Below, piece by piece: positions 6,692-13,517 of a DNA stretch of 64,000 nt. Numbering within the stretch: the first letter of the stretch is position 1; each line of letters opens with the position of its first letter. The notes below the pieces were generated by a model. The model ran no database searches. It was not told where the DNA came from and saw only the letters and a program-made list of their open reading frames with translations. The position numbers and the translations under genes are program-made. The DNA is from Collinsella sp. MSK.8.10 (GTDB lineage: Bacteria; Actinomycetota; Coriobacteriia; Coriobacteriales; Coriobacteriaceae): positions 496,001 to 560,000 of the forward strand of contig NZ_JAHPYF010000001.1 in the NCBI RefSeq assembly GCF_019041915.1, given 5' to 3'.

Positions 6692-7140
6692 TTCACCTCT
6701 CGGATGATCTCGTTGCCGTATCGGTCGGTGATGGCCCAGTAGCCGAACATGTAGAGGTCGGGGCTGTGCGGCGGGTACTCCCTGAGCAGCGTGCCGGACC
6801 ACCATGCCTCCTCGGCCGCCCCGGTGCGCCATACCCACTCGGCGTGCAGTCCGCCGTCGTGGAACTTCCCGTGGCACCCGGTCGTGCCGGAGCCGCACAG
6901 GGCGAACAGCGGGCTGCGCAGCTCCCACACCCCGTTTGGCGTGACGAGCCTGAACGTCTTCCCCCACGAGCGCCTCGCGACGTGGTGGCAGTTGCAGGCT
7001 CGCCGGCCGCACACAGCGCACCGGGCCTGCGTCGGCTCGTATGCCGCGCCGTGCGTGTACCTCGCCCCGAGGTGGGGCTTGCCGTACAGCTCGGCGCGCT
7101 CCTTGGACCAGCTCCTGAGGACTCCCGCGTCGACCGTCAT
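6688..7140 (-). CDS. Cysteine/histidine-rich phage protein, HNH-like (150 aa)
   Basis: Contains RCAVCGRRACNCHHVARRSWG at about residues 40-60, then ALCGSGTTGCHGKFHDGG at about 80-97. This order (CxxC, HH, CxxxxxCH) resembles zinc-bound HNH nucleases or phage HNH-like recombination proteins. The catalytic assignment is uncertain. Start MTVDAGVLRSWSKERAELYG at 7140 overlaps the replication-type gene by ATGA. Confidence 0.6.
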   Translation of the reverse strand: MTVDAGVLRSWSKERAELYGKPHLGARYTHGAAYEPTQARCAVCGRRACNCHHVARRSWGKTFRLVTPNGVWELRSPLFALCGSGTTGCHGKFHDGGLHAEWVWRTGAAEEAWWSGTLLREYPPHSPDLYMFGYWAITDRYGNEIIREVK

Positions 7141-8006
7141 CGGGGCCTCCCCTCGCACGCGGCGCGTGCGGCCAGCAGTCTCTGAGCGTCCTGGTACAGC
7201 CCGAACCGGTCCCTGCTAGCGGTCGTGCCCCGCGGGGCCTCGACCTTCGCCGGGTCGATGCCCGGGTGCTCGGACGCCCACCGGCGCTCCTGCTCGGCCA
7301 GCGCCTCCTCGGGCGTCCTCGTGAGCCTGAACGTGGCGGCCTCGACCTCCGAGGCGGTGGGCTTGCCGCGGCTGCGGGCCTCGGCGTCGAGCTCGCGCTG
7401 GCGGCGGTGCCACTGCCGGGCCTGCGGCTGCCAGTCCGAGATCGGCATGCCGTTGGACTTGCGCCAGCCCTGCGACGCGTAGAAGTCGAAGAAAGCCTGC
7501 GGGTCGCCGTTCAGGCAGTTGGCCCCGAAGTACGCGGCGACCTCCTCGGCGGTCGGCGGCTCGAAGCCCTCGGGCGCTGCGCACGCGTCCGCACTGCCCT
7601 GCACTGGGATGGCCTGGCTTGGTATGGACTGGTATGGATTGGTATATAAGGAGGGGTTTTCAGGTTCCGAAACCCCCGTTTCGGTAGTTTCCGAAACCCC
7701 GAAACCCCCGTTTCCGTTTTCCGAAACCCCCGTTTCCGAGGTTTCCGTATCCTCCGAAACCCCCGTTTCGCCCTTGGAGTCCTTGCGCGGTCTGCCGCCC
7801 TTGTTCTTGTTGCGGGCGGCGAGACTGTTGTCGATGTCCTCTCGCAGGCTCTCGAACACGGCGGAAAGCGCCCAGTCGGCGAACTCCGGCTCGACGCCGT
7901 TGGTGCCGTACTGGATGATGGCCCAGCACAGCTCCCCGCGCGGCCCATCCGGCACGCGCTCGAGGGCGGCGGTGAGCTTCGGGAACCACGTGAACTTGCT
8001 TGCCAT
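7137..8006 (-). CDS. Phage replication-type protein (DUF6291-like, 289 aa)
   Basis: The N-terminal 75 residues (MASKFTWFPKLTAALERVPD ... WAIIQYGTNGVEPEF) resemble the DUF6291 domain found at the start of phage replication initiators. A low-complexity linker follows, with ETGVSE repeated, then NPYQSIPSQAIPVQ, and a C-terminal domain with GWRKSNGMPISDWQPQARQW seen in phage replisome-organiser proteins. The gene lies just downstream of ssb, as expected for replication. The linker DNA carries four iteron-like repeats, so the phage origin may be inside this gene. Start at 8006 shares a base with the upstream TGA. Confidence 0.7.
   Translation of the reverse strand: MASKFTWFPKLTAALERVPDGPRGELCWAIIQYGTNGVEPEFADWALSAVFESLREDIDNSLAARNKNKGGRPRKDSKGETGVSEDTETSETGVSENGNGGFGVSETTETGVSEPENPSLYTNPYQSIPSQAIPVQGSADACAAPEGFEPPTAEEVAAYFGANCLNGDPQAFFDFYASQGWRKSNGMPISDWQPQARQWHRRQRELDAEARSRGKPTASEVEAATFRLTRTPEEALAEQERRWASEHPGIDPAKVEAPRGTTASRDRFGLYQDAQRLLAARAACEGRPR
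7621..7769. repeat. Iteron-like repeats inside the replication gene, candidate phage origin
   Basis: Four copies of GAAACCCCCGTTTC at 7669-7682, 7701-7714, 7723-7736 and 7756-7769 start 32, 22 and 33 bases apart, close to whole helical turns. The first copy extends to the palindrome CCGAAACCCCCGTTTCGG. Beside them, three GGTATGGAYT-type direct repeats run into GGTATATAAGG at 7621-7651. This iteron-plus-unwinding layout resembles phage origins inside initiator genes, such as lambda O; the assignment is inference. Confidence 0.5.
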
Positions 8007-8116
8007 CAGAACCACCCCCAAAGAAGCGAAGAGAAGAACAGGAAACCCGCGGAGAAGGAGGCGGCGAACAGGACCGCCTCCCAGTGGTCGCGGATGGTGT
8101 CGAGCAAGCGCCCCAT
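8006..8116 (-). CDS. Small phage membrane protein (36 aa)
   Basis: A frame of 37 codons starting MGRLLDTIRDHWEAVLFAAS, with one hydrophobic helix over residues about 14-35. It joins ssb and the replication gene with one-base stop/start overlaps on both sides (TGATG), which supports it as a real member of the operon. Function unknown. Confidence 0.5.
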   Translation of the reverse strand: MGRLLDTIRDHWEAVLFAASFSAGFLFFSSLLWGWF

Positions 8117-8694
8117 CAGAACGGGATGTCCTCGTCGTACACGTCCAGCTGCTGCTGGGCGGGCTGCTGCGGTGCCGGCTGCGGCGCCGCCTGCGGGGCC
8201 TGCTGGTAGGCCTGCTGGGCGTTCCACTGCGGCGCGGGCTGCTGGGGCGCCGGATGCGGGGCGTACGCCTGCGGCGCGGGCTGCGGCGCCTGTCGGGGCG
8301 GGTACGCCTGCTGCTGGTAGCCCTGCGGCGCGTACTGCTGAGGCGCCTGCTGCCCGTTGGGGTTCTGGCTCATGAGGACGACCTCGTCGGGGATGATCTC
8401 GACCTTCGAGCGCCTGCAGCCCCCGTTCTTGTCCTCCCAGGAGCTGTAGCGAAGCTTCCCCTCGATGGCGACCTTCATGCCCTTGCGCAGGATGCGCGAG
8501 AGCGCCTCGGCGCGGTTGCCGAACATAGTGCAGTCGATGAAGTTGGGGTAGTCCTCCCACTCCCCCGTCTGCTGGTTGCGGCGGCGGTCGTTGACGGCCA
8601 CGCCGAAGCCCAGTACCTGCGTGCCGCCCGGCGTGACGCGCAGCTCGGGGTCTCGGGTCAGATTGCCCGACACGACCACTCTGTTGATGCTCAT
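8116..8694 (-). CDS. ssb: Phage single-stranded DNA-binding protein
   Basis: A 192-residue SSB. The OB fold is clear (MSINRVVVSGNLTRDPELR ... LGFGVAVNDRR ... FIDCTMFGNRAEALSRILRK ... VAIEGKLRYSSWEDKNG). A long Gln/Pro/Ala linker (residues about 110-180) precedes the acidic tip DVYDEDIPF, the conserved protein-interaction tail. The start at 8694 is chosen because it matches the family start and overlaps the upstream gene by ATGA. It coats single strands during phage replication and probably works with the ERF protein. Confidence 0.93.
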   Translation of the reverse strand: MSINRVVVSGNLTRDPELRVTPGGTQVLGFGVAVNDRRRNQQTGEWEDYPNFIDCTMFGNRAEALSRILRKGMKVAIEGKLRYSSWEDKNGGCRRSKVEIIPDEVVLMSQNPNGQQAPQQYAPQGYQQQAYPPRQAPQPAPQAYAPHPAPQQPAPQWNAQQAYQQAPQAAPQPAPQQPAQQQLDVYDEDIPF

Positions 8695-9038
8695 CTGTAT
8701 GTCTCCTCTCCGCCGCTCGTCCATGTCCTCTGGATGTCGGCGTCCACTGTCTTGATTCGCAGCTTCAGCGCCATGATCGCCTCGCTCGATGCCTTGTAGA
8801 GAGCTTCGGCGCAGTCACGCAGCTGCTTCTTCTCGGCTATCTCCTCGCGCCCCCGGCACAGGTCGCCGATGATGGTCACCGGCGTGCCCTTGGAGCGCTC
8901 CTCGAGGATGGCGATGCGCAGCGCCTTTCGGTAGTCCGCCTCGTTCTCGGCGTACTGCTGGCCCGTCCGCCTGAGCGTGTCCAGCTCCGCCATGAGGCGC
9001 TCGAACAGCTCCTCGCGCTGCGCGTACATGTCCTGCAT
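8691..9038 (-). CDS. Phage protein of unknown function, coiled-coil (115 aa)
   Basis: A highly charged, largely helical protein (MQDMYAQREELFERLMAELD ...). Its position between the ERF annealing protein and SSB suggests a recombination or replication accessory role. No family or catalytic motif recognised. Confidence 0.55.
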   Translation of the reverse strand: MQDMYAQREELFERLMAELDTLRRTGQQYAENEADYRKALRIAILEERSKGTPVTIIGDLCRGREEIAEKKQLRDCAEALYKASSEAIMALKLRIKTVDADIQRTWTSGGEETYR

Positions 9039-9041
9039 GGC

Positions 9042-9599
9042 CTACAGGACGCGCCACGTAGGCGTGGCGCAGCAGCCGGGGTGCTTCTTGAACTCCTCGT
9101 ACTGCTCTTTCGACTCGAAGGCGTAGGCCGTGCCGCAGGCCTTGCACTTCGCCGTGAAGCCGCCGCTCTCGGGCGGCTTCTTCTCGGGCCTGTCCGAGAG
9201 CGCGTCCGGGTCGCTCTGCCCGTCGATGGCGAACAGGCCGCAGAGCGCGTACTTGCGCGCGTAGCTCGACGCCATCCCGGTCACCTGAGCGTCGTCGGAG
9301 CCACTCTTGTGCTCCGCCTCGCGGGCGTAGGCCTTGAACTCCTTCTTCTCGCCGTGCCCGTCCACGAAGAACAGAGTGCACGTGGCCTCGACGTAGTAGC
9401 GCTCGCCCACCTTGCAGATGCTGTCATGGAGCGTGAACGCCACGCCGGCCTCCTTGCAGGGCTCCTTGAGCGCGGCGACGATGTCCTCGAACGAGCGGTA
9501 GCTGAATTTCGCGAAGGCGTTGTAGCGCGCCTTGGGGACGGTCACGGAGCGCTGCACCTTGGCTATCGCCTGGGAGAGCGTCATCTTCTCGTCGTCCAT
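9042..9599 (-). CDS. erf: ERF-family single-strand annealing protein
   Basis: The pattern KARYNAFAKFSYRSFEDIVA at residues about 23-42 and TGMASSYARKYALCGLFAID near residues 107-126 are the hallmark blocks of the ERF superfamily. These proteins anneal complementary single strands during phage recombination and genome circularisation. A C-terminal C4 zinc ribbon (CKACGTAYAF ... CC) is an extra. It lies between DUF1351 and ssb, the usual phage recombination module. Confidence 0.88.
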   Translation of the reverse strand: MDDEKMTLSQAIAKVQRSVTVPKARYNAFAKFSYRSFEDIVAALKEPCKEAGVAFTLHDSICKVGERYYVEATCTLFFVDGHGEKKEFKAYAREAEHKSGSDDAQVTGMASSYARKYALCGLFAIDGQSDPDALSDRPEKKPPESGGFTAKCKACGTAYAFESKEQYEEFKKHPGCCATPTWRVL

Positions 9600-10493
9600 C
9601 TAGCACACCCCCTTGCACTTGATGGTGCCGGTGATGCCGCGCTCGCGCAGCGCCGCGGCGAGCAGCTCCATCTGCGAGCGGGTCGCGGACGGGATCTCGA
9701 CCGTCCACGCGCAGGACAGCTCGGGGCGCGCCGCGGCGGCGGGTTCCGCCCGGCGCCTCGGTACGGGACGCGGCGCGGGCTTGGACTCGACCGCCTCGCG
9801 CATGGCGGCGATGCGGGCGTCCTCCTCGTCGGCGGCGCGGGCGGCGTTGAGCGCCGAGCCCAGGTCGAGCGTGCGGAACAGCTCGCGCTCGGCGACCTCG
9901 TAGTGGGCCATGGAGTCGCGCTGCGCCTTGAGCGTGTCCCAGTCGCGCGCGACGGCGGAGACCTTCTCCTCGAGGGCCTTCTTCGCCTTGACCTCGCCGA
10001 AGGACTTGTTGAGCCACTTGTCGTCGTGCAGGCGCTCGTAGGGCACGACCGGCGCGAGGAGTTCGGCGAACTCCCTGTAGTGGGCCTCGAGCGCGGCCCT
10101 CGCCCCCGCCCTGCGCCTCTCCTCCGCCTCGTCGAGCTGTGCCTTGATGCCGTCCGACGCGCCGTCGATGATGGACGTGATCTCCTTGCAGCGCTTCTCG
10201 AAGGCGGCGAGCGGCTTGTTGTACTCGCGCTTCACGGCCTTTCGGCGCTCCTCTATCTCGTTCTTCAGGCCGTTGAGGTAGGAGCGGTCGTTCTTGGCCT
10301 CCTTGATCTTGTCGGCCTTGGTGAGGTCGTAGGTCGCGCCCTTGTAGAGCTCGACGGTCTTGCGCACGCGCTTCTCGAGGGCGTCGAAGTTCGCCTCGAT
10401 GGACGAGGGCGCATAGGTCACGATGAGCGACGACGCCTCCTGCTCCTCGACGACCTCCGCCACGACCTCCTCGGCCCTGTTCTTCTCGGACAT
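9600..10493 (-). CDS. DUF1351 phage recombination-module protein (297 aa)
   Basis: Start MSEKNRAEEVVAEVVEEQEA at 10493. The body is a long helical, charged protein with NDRSYLNGLKNEIEERRKAV (residues about 67-86) and a central RAALEAHYREFAELLAPVVP, typical of DUF1351. DUF1351 genes commonly precede ERF, RecT or ssb genes in phages, and their role is thought to be in recombination. The C-terminal segment WTVEIPSATRSQMELLAAAL is also usual for the family. The frame ends one base before the ERF start codon. Confidence 0.8.
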   Translation of the reverse strand: MSEKNRAEEVVAEVVEEQEASSLIVTYAPSSIEANFDALEKRVRKTVELYKGATYDLTKADKIKEAKNDRSYLNGLKNEIEERRKAVKREYNKPLAAFEKRCKEITSIIDGASDGIKAQLDEAEERRRAGARAALEAHYREFAELLAPVVPYERLHDDKWLNKSFGEVKAKKALEEKVSAVARDWDTLKAQRDSMAHYEVAERELFRTLDLGSALNAARAADEEDARIAAMREAVESKPAPRPVPRRRAEPAAAARPELSCAWTVEIPSATRSQMELLAAALRERGITGTIKCKGVC

Positions 10494-10714
10494 TACCTGA
10501 CCTCCTCGTTGAGCATCCGGTTGTACTTCCTCTCGGTTATCGCCTCGTCGATGACGGCGGCGTGCTCGACGATCCACTTGGACAGCCTCTCGCGCGCGTC
10601 CAAGAACCTGTCGAACGCCTCGTCGGACTTGGTTATGCCATAGATGGTGAACATCGCCTGCTCCTCCGTGGCGAGCTCGGCCAGCTCGGCGAGCATCCCC
10701 TTGTAGTCCTCCAT
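10493..10714 (-). CDS. Small helical phage protein (73 aa)
   Basis: Starts MEDYKGMLAELAELATEEQA. Probably all helical, no known family. The ATG at 10714 shares a base with the upstream TGA, and its own stop shares a base with the DUF1351 start. A GTG at 10717 is an alternative start. Confidence 0.55.
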   Translation of the reverse strand: MEDYKGMLAELAELATEEQAMFTIYGITKSDEAFDRFLDARERLSKWIVEHAAVIDEAITERKYNRMLNEEVR

Positions 10715-10926
10715 CACTCGGTCACCTCCCCGTCGTGGCTAACGAACAGGATCTGCGGCTGCTTGCTCTGGATGGACAGCCAGACCTCCTCGCCGCTCTT
10801 GCGGATGGCGTCGAACGCCGCGCTGTCCTCCGTGTCGACCTCGAACTGCAGGACGGCGACGCCGCCCTTAACGGTGGCCTGCTTGAACTTGGCCTCGATC
10901 TCCATCGGTATGTTTGTGCTCTCCAT
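10714..10926 (-). CDS. Small phage protein of unknown function (70 aa)
   Basis: Begins MESTNIPMEIEAKFKQATVK, with alternating strands (GVAVLQFEVD, EEVWLSIQSKQPQILF) that suggest a β-rich fold. It lies in the recombination module two bases after the nuclease gene. No family recognised. The start at 10926 follows a GGAGG site. Confidence 0.6.
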   Translation of the reverse strand: MESTNIPMEIEAKFKQATVKGGVAVLQFEVDTEDSAAFDAIRKSGEEVWLSIQSKQPQILFVSHDGEVTE

Positions 10927-10928
10927 TG

Positions 10929-11297
10929 CTATTCCTCCCTGCCTGCGCCCGCGAGCATCGCCGCGAACGTCTCCAATGTCATGGTCACGAACTGCTCGCC
11001 GGGGATGGCGGTCCCGCGGCGCTTCCAGACGACCACGCCGTAGTCGGCCCCGCGGTTCCTGCGCTCGGTTTCCGCCTCGCGCAGCCACTTGGGCAGCTCG
11101 TGCCTTCCCTGGTAGTCCTTGCACTCGATTGCGATGCCCCGCCCGGCCATCGACACGCCGCGGATGTCGCCCGTGTCGTGCGAGCCGGTCTTGACCTGCC
11201 TGTCGATGTCGGCCCCCAGCCTCCCGGCGAGGTAGTCGGCGACCAGGCGCTCGAACCTCGTGCCCGCGTCCTTGGCGGTCCTCCTGCTCCTACTCAT
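10929..11297 (-). CDS. PD-(D/E)XK-type nuclease, Holliday-resolvase-like (122 aa)
   Basis: Begins MSRSRRTAKDAGTRFERLVA, with an early Glu (FERLVADYL), then HDTGDIRGVSM and IAIECKDYQG: the D...ExK triad of the PD-(D/E)XK fold. Similar small enzymes in phages act as Holliday-junction or structure-specific endonucleases. The end is AETERRNRGADYGVVVWKRR, as in archaeal-type resolvases and phage VSR-like proteins. Its place beside ERF and DUF1351 supports a recombination role; the substrate is inferred. Confidence 0.72.
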   Translation of the reverse strand: MSRSRRTAKDAGTRFERLVADYLAGRLGADIDRQVKTGSHDTGDIRGVSMAGRGIAIECKDYQGRHELPKWLREAETERRNRGADYGVVVWKRRGTAIPGEQFVTMTLETFAAMLAGAGREE

Positions 11298-11628
11298 CGA
11301 CGAAACCGTCCGATTTCGAGCGGTGCTTGTTGAATGCGTGCCTCAGGTGCGGGTAGCGCGCCTCCATGATGCGGGCGAGGCTCGGCGCGAGGCCGTTCTT
11401 CACGCCGACGTGCAGCTCGTTGCGCACCATGTGGATGAGGTAGTTGATCGAGACGTAGCCCTTGCGGTTGAGGCGGGTGGCCTGCTCGACCATGAAGTCC
11501 CACGCCCGCGGGTGCTCGCCTATCCATGCGCGCGCCTCGGCCATGTCCTGCTCGCCGTCCGCGCCGAGGCCGAATATCTCGAGCTGGTTGCTCATCGGCT
11601 TCTGGCGGTATCTCTCGTCGTTACGCAT
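11290..11628 (-). CDS. Phage protein of unknown function (112 aa)
   Basis: Contains WIGEHPRAWDFMVEQATRL and VGVKNGLAPSLARIMEARYP, a helical pattern often found in phage DNA-binding proteins near recombination modules. No firm family. Two starts are possible, MRNDERYRQ at 11628 and MSNQLEIFG at 11595; the first overlaps the upstream stop by eight bases and is taken. Confidence 0.55.
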   Translation of the reverse strand: MRNDERYRQKPMSNQLEIFGLGADGEQDMAEARAWIGEHPRAWDFMVEQATRLNRKGYVSINYLIHMVRNELHVGVKNGLAPSLARIMEARYPHLRHAFNKHRSKSDGFVDE

Positions 11629-11902
11629 TGACGGCCCCCGCCGCGCATGCGGCCTTGGCCGCCTGGACCGCGCCGTCCATCGTCGGGAGGACGAAGACGG
11701 TCAGGATCGCCGCGAACAGGACCGCGGCGGCGATGAAGCCGACCATGGCCCCCGCCCTGAACGCATCGGAGTCGAGCTGCTCGCGAACGGTCGGTCGATA
11801 TGACTTGGGTGCTATGATGGTCTGAGCCTCATGTCTGGGGCTGTTTCGGCGAGTGCTCGCAAGTTGGTAGCTGGGGGCGCTCGCTTCTTTGTATGTGTAC
11901 AT
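11621..11902 (-). CDS. Phage single-pass membrane protein (93 aa)
   Basis: Begins MYTYKEASAPSYQLASTRRN with a hydrophilic stretch of about 53 residues, then a transmembrane helix (AGAMVGFIAAAVLFAAILTV, residues about 52-71) and a short alanine-rich tail. Start at 11902 follows an AGAAGGGAAC site. Function unknown. Confidence 0.55.
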   Translation of the reverse strand: MYTYKEASAPSYQLASTRRNSPRHEAQTIIAPKSYRPTVREQLDSDAFRAGAMVGFIAAAVLFAAILTVFVLPTMDGAVQAAKAACAAGAVNA

Positions 11903-11958
11903 CTTGTGTTCCCTTCTGATGTTTCCGCAGGTAGATGCAGGTGTGGCTTTTAGGGTGG

Positions 11959-12312
11959 CTATTTTGAGACTTTTTTGGCGCGGCTCTTGGCGCTGTAGCA
12001 CCTCTGCCGCTCCCTGTCGTTCCGCTTGGCCCTCGCCGCCTCCTCGCGCATCGCGTTGGCCTGCTCCCTGAGGTCTGCCACGTGGCCCTCCTTGGTGCAC
12101 TCCGCGCACCAGCCGTTCGCCTTGTTCAGCGGCTTGAACGTCGTGCGCCCGCACTTCGGGCACATCCAGCGCTGGCGGAGCGATATTCCGCATCTGCGCG
12201 CCTGCCACTTGACCGCGTCGGTGCTGCGGCCAAGCGCCTTGGCTATCTCCCTGGCTCCGTCGCCGGCGTGCTCCCTCAGGTACCGGATCTCACGTGTCGA
12301 CCATGGCCTCAC
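11959..12312 (-). CDS. Phage HTH plus zinc-ribbon protein (117 aa)
   Basis: Starts at GTG 12312 (VRPWSTREIRYLREHAGDGA), chosen because the GTG overlaps the upstream TGA and follows an AGGAGGGGAG site. The N-terminal domain (WSTREIRYL ... EIAKALGRSTDAVKWQARRC) is SANT/Myb-like, as in phage transcription regulators. A zinc ribbon follows (CPKCGRTTF ... WCAECTKEG), then a basic tail. It is probably an early DNA-binding protein. Confidence 0.65.
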   Translation of the reverse strand: MRPWSTREIRYLREHAGDGAREIAKALGRSTDAVKWQARRCGISLRQRWMCPKCGRTTFKPLNKANGWCAECTKEGHVADLREQANAMREEAARAKRNDRERQRCYSAKSRAKKVSK

Positions 12313-12443
12313 TGTCTCTTGCTCCCCTCCTTCCTCTCCCATTCCCGGTACGCCGCCCGAAGCGTCGAGCACATGGTGTCGAGCGCTATCTCGCGCGGGG
12401 TCTTGGGCTTACTTTCGCTAGGGTGCGAGTCGGCAGACTTCAT
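12309..12443 (-). CDS. Small phage protein (44 aa)
   Basis: A frame starting MKSADSHPSESKPKTPREIA and ending YREWERKEGSKRQ, with a GAGGTGAG ribosome site seven bases before the ATG at 12443. It overlaps the Cro-like gene end by 26 bases, and its stop overlaps the next start by GTGA. The short helical segment ALDTMCSTLRAAYREWERKE gives coding character. Function unknown. Confidence 0.5.
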   Translation of the reverse strand: MKSADSHPSESKPKTPREIALDTMCSTLRAAYREWERKEGSKRQ

Positions 12444-12621
12444 CACTGCTCACCTCGATAGCCTTTGCGAGCTTTCGCGCCTCTGTGATGGTGATGTCGG
12501 ACTCGCCACACACCTTCTTGTTGAAGGTGACGAGCGATACCCCGACGGCGTCGGCAAGACTCTGCTTGGTAATGTTCAGCTCCGCAACTCGGGCTGCCAC
12601 CAGACCTTGAAGGCTGTTCAT
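12418..12621 (-). CDS. Cro-like phage regulator (67 aa)
   Basis: A compact helix-turn-helix protein starting MNSLQGLVAARVAELNITKQ, with the HTH at KQSLADAVGVSLVTFNKKVC (residues about 19-38). Start at 12621 follows an AAGGAGG site; extension upstream would enter the operator region. It is the first gene of the long minus-strand early operon and diverges from a second HTH gene, the classical cro/cI arrangement. It probably binds the three palindromes directly upstream. Confidence 0.8.
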   Translation of the reverse strand: MNSLQGLVAARVAELNITKQSLADAVGVSLVTFNKKVCGESDITITEARKLAKAIEVSSDEVCRLAP

Positions 12622-12633
12622 CCGTACCTCCTT

Positions 12634-12721
12634 CCTAATCTGCATTAGGTACATTGGATACAGTAACCTAATGCGCATTAGGAATCAATAGAATGTTGAA
12701 GTTTTCCTAATTTCTGTTAGG
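12634..12721. promoter_or_regulatory. Phage operator region with three palindromes
   Basis: Three 16-bp sites lie between the two divergent regulators: CCTAATCTGCATTAGG (12634-12649), the perfect palindrome CCTAATGCGCATTAGG (12667-12682) and CCTAATTTCTGTTAGG (12706-12721). The common core is CCTAA-N6-TTAGG. Centres are 33 and 39 bases apart. The layout matches a lambda-type genetic switch with three operators. Confidence 0.85.
12660..12688 (-). promoter_or_regulatory. Predicted early (lytic) phage promoter
   Basis: On the minus strand TTGATT (12688-12683) is separated by 17 bases from TACTGT (12665-12660). The whole middle operator palindrome occupies the spacer, so a bound repressor would block RNA polymerase. 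It would drive the long minus-strand operon. Confidence 0.6.
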
Positions 12722-12723
12722 AT
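12696..12723 (+). promoter_or_regulatory. Predicted lysogenic (repressor) promoter
   Basis: TTGAAG (12696-12701) and TAGGAT (12718-12723) are 16 bases apart. The third operator (12706-12721) covers the spacer and the start of the -10 element, allowing negative autoregulation of the plus-strand repressor gene. The -10 match is moderate. Confidence 0.45.
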
Positions 12724-12759
12724 TTACTCGTACAGTCTTTAGATGGAGAGGAGCTACAA

Positions 12760-12981
12760 ATGCAGCTCTCACGCGCATTGATTGACTATCTTGGCGAGCG
12801 CGGCATGAAGCAGGCCGACGTTTGCAGGGCTTCGGGGCTGTCCGACGCCCACGTCTCCCAGATTTTCAGCGGGAAAATAAAAGACCCCAAGGCCAGCATT
12901 GTCTACAAGATCGCGCACGCGATGGGTATCACGGTCGACGAGCTACTCGAGCGCGCGGAATCATACGAGGACGGCGAATAA
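12760..12981 (+). CDS. XRE-family phage repressor, CI-like (73 aa)
   Basis: One HTH domain (MKQADVCRASGLSDAHVSQI, residues about 16-35) with the usual DPKASIVYKIAHAMGITVDE continuation. It lacks any C-terminal peptidase domain, so it cannot self-cleave like LexA or lambda CI, and induction must work differently. Transcribed toward the integrase, as expected for a lysogeny gene. The ribosome site GGAGAGGAG precedes the ATG. Confidence 0.8.
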   Translation: MQLSRALIDYLGERGMKQADVCRASGLSDAHVSQIFSGKIKDPKASIVYKIAHAMGITVDELLERAESYEDGE

Positions 12982-12985
12982 CTTT

Positions 12986-13417
12986 ATGGGCCTGTTTAAT
13001 CAACTAACGGGGAAACCAAAGGCAAACGCTCAGCAAAGCACGGAGCAACCACCAATGAACGTTCCGTTCGCTATCTGGATGCTCGCAAGAGACAGCCTTT
13101 ACATCCACAGCTATTCGGCATTCCAAGATGTTCTCGCCACGCACCAACCCTTCATACCGTTCTCGGTCAAGCTCAAGCGGCAGACAAAAAGGAACATGCC
13201 CCAGAACTGGGAGGTCGAGAACGGAGCCGCGGTGATACTGGACGAAAGCGGTGTCTTGCTGGGCACAGTCAGCGCAGAGAAAATGGAGAAGCACGGCTTC
13301 ATGTTCAATCGGACATATCGGGCGTTCTCCATGCCGCCGTGCCGCGATTACGCGCGCGGCTTCACCATTAGCGACAGTTACAGCATTTGCGTCGCACCTT
13401 ATGGCGCATATATATAA
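12986..13417 (+). CDS. Lysogeny-module protein of unknown function (143 aa)
   Basis: Starts MGLFNQLTGKPKANAQQSTE four bases after the repressor stop, so the two genes share a transcript. It has no HExxH motif, so it is not an ImmA-type metalloprotease, and it has no clear transmembrane helix. The C-terminal part has strand-rich segments (AAVILDESGVLLGTVSAEKM). As a gene expressed from the prophage it may modulate the repressor or confer a lysogen trait; this is inference from position. Confidence 0.6.
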   Translation: MGLFNQLTGKPKANAQQSTEQPPMNVPFAIWMLARDSLYIHSYSAFQDVLATHQPFIPFSVKLKRQTKRNMPQNWEVENGAAVILDESGVLLGTVSAEKMEKHGFMFNRTYRAFSMPPCRDYARGFTISDSYSICVAPYGAYI

Positions 13418-13422
13418 AAAGA

Positions 13423-13462
13423 GCCCCGACGGCAGCGCTGGTACCGCTTTAGCCGACGGGGC
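13423..13462. terminator. Hairpin between lysogeny gene and integrase
   Basis: GCCCCGACGGC (13423-13433) pairs with GCCGACGGGGC (13452-13462) with one internal A-A mismatch. On the minus strand the stem is followed by CTTTTTATATA, so termination is best read for leftward transcripts; on the plus strand no T-run follows. Confidence 0.5.
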
Positions 13463-13517
13463 ATCCAACCAGTGCACCCATGCAAACTCAACTTGAAGGA
13501 AGGGTGACATACACATT

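Noticed and set aside
12986..13417. ImmA/IrrE metalloprotease assignment for the gene after the repressor
   Set aside because: No HExxH motif is present.
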